NCBI GenBank assembly: GCA_030840615.1
Contig: JAVEEE010000089.1
Span: 1-5,391, forward strand
Source: Frankiaceae bacterium
Lineage (GTDB): Bacteria; Actinomycetota; Actinomycetes; JAFAQI01
Reading direction: 5' to 3'
DNA length: 5,391 bases
Part shown: positions 3,463 through 5,391 of the stretch, piece by piece
Numbering within the stretch: the first letter of the stretch is position 1
How the letters are laid out: every line of letters begins with the position of its first letter
The notes under the pieces: model-generated
Database searches by the model: none
Told to the model about the DNA's origin: nothing
Seen by the model: the letters and a program-made list of their open reading frames with translations, nothing else
Program-made: the position numbers and the translations under genes

Positions 3463-5391
3463 GTGACCCGTTCCACCATGCTGCTCGCGCTCGCGGGAAC
3501 GACGGCGCTCGGCGCCGGCGTGCTCGCAGCCGGCGCCGACGCGTCGACCGCGCACAAGTCGACCCTGCGGTTCTCGCACGAGGTCGTGGTCGACCAGCAG
3601 CGGTCCGGCTTCGAGCCGGACATCGCGATCGACGGCGCCGACCGGTGGTACTCGAGCGTGCCCAACGGCTCCTCGTCGACGCACAGCTTCATCTGGCGGT
3701 CGCTCGACCACGGCAAGAGCTTTCAGATGATTCCGGGCCAGGTCGGCCTGGGCAAGCCTCTCACCTGCTTCCAGGGCGGCGGTGACACCGAGTTCGCGTT
3801 GGACAAGAAGGGCGACATCTTCTTCTCCGACCTGCAGAACCTCACCAACCTGTCCAACAGTGTCAGCACGGACCACGGCGCGACCTTCCAGACGCAGTGC
3901 GTCTCCGTGACCAACACGCCCGTCGACCGCATGTGGTACGCCGTACACGGCAACCTCGGCGACCCTGACTTCGCCATCTACGAGGAGTACGACGCCGTCC
4001 TGTCCGGCCTCAACGTCAACGGCAACTTCCCGACCAACCAGCTGGTCGAGGTCGTCAGCCACGACGGCATCAACTTCCAGCCGGTGATCAACTCGCGGCT
4101 GGCCTCCGGGCACCTCGACGACGACTGCCTCGGCGGCGGGATGCCCAACTGCGTCACCGACGACGAAGGCATTCCCGGCAACCAGGTGCTCGCCAAGAAC
4201 GGCGACCTGCTCATCGCGCACAGCGGTGGTGACGGCAACCAGGTCATCGTCAGCCGCGGACACCCGAGCGAGATCGCCGGCGGCGTCACCCAGGCCAGCT
4301 GGAAGAACTACGTCCTCAACGCGTCGCTGTGCCCGGACAAGCCGCACGCCCCGCCGGGCATCTGTGGCGCCGCCAACTTCGCCACCATCGCCGAAGACAG
4401 CGCCGGCCACTTCTACGTCGCATTCTCCTCGCAGAAGACCGACCTCAACGGCAAGGCGATCGGCCCCTACCAGACCTACGTCGTCGCCTCGAAGGACGGC
4501 TTCCACTGGGGACGCCCCACGCTCGTCAGCCGCGGCGGTTCCAACGCGTTCTCCTGGATCACTGCCGGCTCGAACGGCCGTGCCGCAGTCGCGTGGTACC
4601 ACGCGAACGAGACGAGTGAGAAGGGCCAGTACCTGCTCGACAACCTCACGCACGCCGAGATCAGCGTGCAGGTGGGGGAGAGCCTCGACGCGCTCTCGGC
4701 GCATCCGCACTGGAGCGTCGCCACCGTCTCCGAGCACCCGATCAAGTACGGCCCGATCTGCACCTCGGGTACGACGTGCACCGTCTCGATGGGTGACCGC
4801 AGTCTCGGGGACTACCTCGAGGTCAACCACGACGCGCAAGGCGCGCTGGTCCTGGCATACGTGAACGACACCTCCAACACGTTCACGGTCGGACCCACCG
4901 GCGCCATCGCCGAGAACGGCCCGGTCGTCATGGTCAAGCAGATCGGCGGCCCTAGCCTCATCGCCGGTCGTATCTCCGGTCCCGGCAAGGGCCCGGGTGC
5001 GGCGTGGAACTCGGTCACCGACAGCAGGGGCGACGACTTCTACAACGCGGCCGCGCAGCACCTGCCCGCCGGCGCCAACCTCGACCTCACCGGCGCGTCG
5101 ATCCGCGAGGACGCCAAGGGCCTCGTCATCACCATGCGGGCGAAGTCGCTGGCCAACCTGCGGATCGCTCCGACCGCGGGTGGCACCACCGGCGAGTGGA
5201 TCACGCGGTTCACGACCTACAACCCGCACACCCCGGGCAACGGGCACATCTACTACGCCGGCATGGAGTCGTTTGCGGGTCAGGCACCGCGGTTCTTCGC
5301 GGGCGACACCGCGCCGACGCAGGTGCCCAGTGAGCAGATCAGCATGCTGTTCGACTCCAACACGTCGGTGCCAGGCTCGGTGCAGGGCAAC
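3463..5391 (+). CDS. Exported Asp-box beta-propeller (sialidase-like) protein, C-terminus cut by the window edge
   Basis: The frame is open for 643 codons with no stop before the right edge. A signal peptide is visible: R3, a hydrophobic core (about 6-25), then an AxA-type site near ADA (25-27) or STA (28-30). Residues about 35-500 look like a sialidase-fold beta-propeller. Canonical Asp boxes (SxDxGxx[WF]) occur at S80-F87 and S135-F142; one-residue-shorter versions lie at S199-F205 and S343-W349. EPDIAIDG, GGGDTEFALD, VDRMWYA and DRSLGDYLEV fit exported actinobacterial 'sialidase family' proteins. Eight cysteines fall in four sequential pairs (102/146, 222/230, 290/301, 433/439), probably disulfides. 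I see no N-terminal RIP-type arginine motif of true sialidases, so substrate and activity are unknown. From about 525 a separate beta-rich domain begins (LDLTGASIREDAKGLVITMR, 535-554) and continues to the edge. A GGAGG precedes the GTG. No promoter was found in the 46-base gap, so it may be read from the LigB-like gene. Confidence 0.85.
   Translation, partial: MTRSTMLLALAGTTALGAGVLAAGADASTAHKSTLRFSHEVVVDQQRSGFEPDIAIDGADRWYSSVPNGSSSTHSFIWRSLDHGKSFQMIPGQVGLGKPLTCFQGGGDTEFALDKKGDIFFSDLQNLTNLSNSVSTDHGATFQTQCVSVTNTPVDRMWYAVHGNLGDPDFAIYEEYDAVLSGLNVNGNFPTNQLVEVVSHDGINFQPVINSRLASGHLDDDCLGGGMPNCVTDDEGIPGNQVLAKNGDLLIAHSGGDGNQVIVSRGHPSEIAGGVTQASWKNYVLNASLCPDKPHAPPGICGAANFATIAEDSAGHFYVAFSSQKTDLNGKAIGPYQTYVVASKDGFHWGRPTLVSRGGSNAFSWITAGSNGRAAVAWYHANETSEKGQYLLDNLTHAEISVQVGESLDALSAHPHWSVATVSEHPIKYGPICTSGTTCTVSMGDRSLGDYLEVNHDAQGALVLAYVNDTSNTFTVGPTGAIAENGPVVMVKQIGGPSLIAGRISGPGKGPGAAWNSVTDSRGDDFYNAAAQHLPAGANLDLTGASIREDAKGLVITMRAKSLANLRIAPTAGGTTGEWITRFTTYNPHTPGNGHIYYAGMESFAGQAPRFFAGDTAPTQVPSEQISMLFDSNTSVPGSVQGN
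3509..3539. repeat. Perfect 11-bp inverted repeat within the signal-peptide codons
   Basis: TCGGCGCCGGC (3509-3519) is the exact reverse complement of 3529-3539, with 9 bases between. In mRNA this would make a very stable hairpin starting 46 bases after the first base of the GTG. It could affect early translation of the exported propeller protein, but alternating Ala and Gly codons (GCC, GGC) readily create such repeats by chance. Confidence 0.4.

Noticed and set aside
2986..5247. Minus-strand open frame of 753 codons opposite the propeller gene
   Set aside because: Composition is Arg/Val/Asp/Gly-biased with no domain, and the plus strand encodes a signal peptide and Asp boxes over the same bases.

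Overview
The window looks like a chromosomal piece of a high-GC actinobacterium. The DNA is GC-rich with strong G/C preference at third codon positions. Three of five genes start with GTG. Two recognisable proteins, MiaB and the DUF3097 protein, have actinobacterial-type sequences. From memory, the MiaB closely resembles mycobacterial MiaB, including the extended C-terminus after the TRAM domain. The exact genus cannot be told from the sequence.

Layout from left to right: (1) the first 177 codons of a DUF3097 protein on the minus strand, running off the left edge; (2) miaB on the plus strand, complete, encoding the radical-SAM tRNA methylthiotransferase; (3) a small exported Thr/Ser-rich protein with four cysteines on the minus strand, convergent with miaB; (4) a LigB-like protein on the plus strand, of the kind usually found between miaB and miaA in actinobacteria; (5) a large exported Asp-box beta-propeller (sialidase-like) protein on the plus strand, running off the right edge. 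No RNA gene, mobile element or CRISPR array was seen, and no gap between genes exceeds 150 bases.

Genes 2 and 4 belong to a housekeeping neighbourhood centred on tRNA A37 modification. Genes 3 and 5 are both predicted to be exported and appear to interrupt it. The expected miaA is not next to gene 4 within the window. Nothing shows that the two exported proteins work together.

The clearest non-coding structure is regulatory. The DUF3097 gene and miaB diverge from a 22-bp gap in which both start codons lie exactly where a leaderless transcript would begin, and the two -10 hexamers overlap on one TA step. The LigB-like gene has nearly the same 15-bp start element as miaB. A perfect 13-bp hairpin with the miaB stop codon in its loop separates the convergent genes. 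No clearly new multi-gene system is visible. The most interesting protein leads are a possible TOPRIM-like motif in the DUF3097 protein and a propeller protein without an evident sialidase RIP motif but with an extra C-terminal domain.
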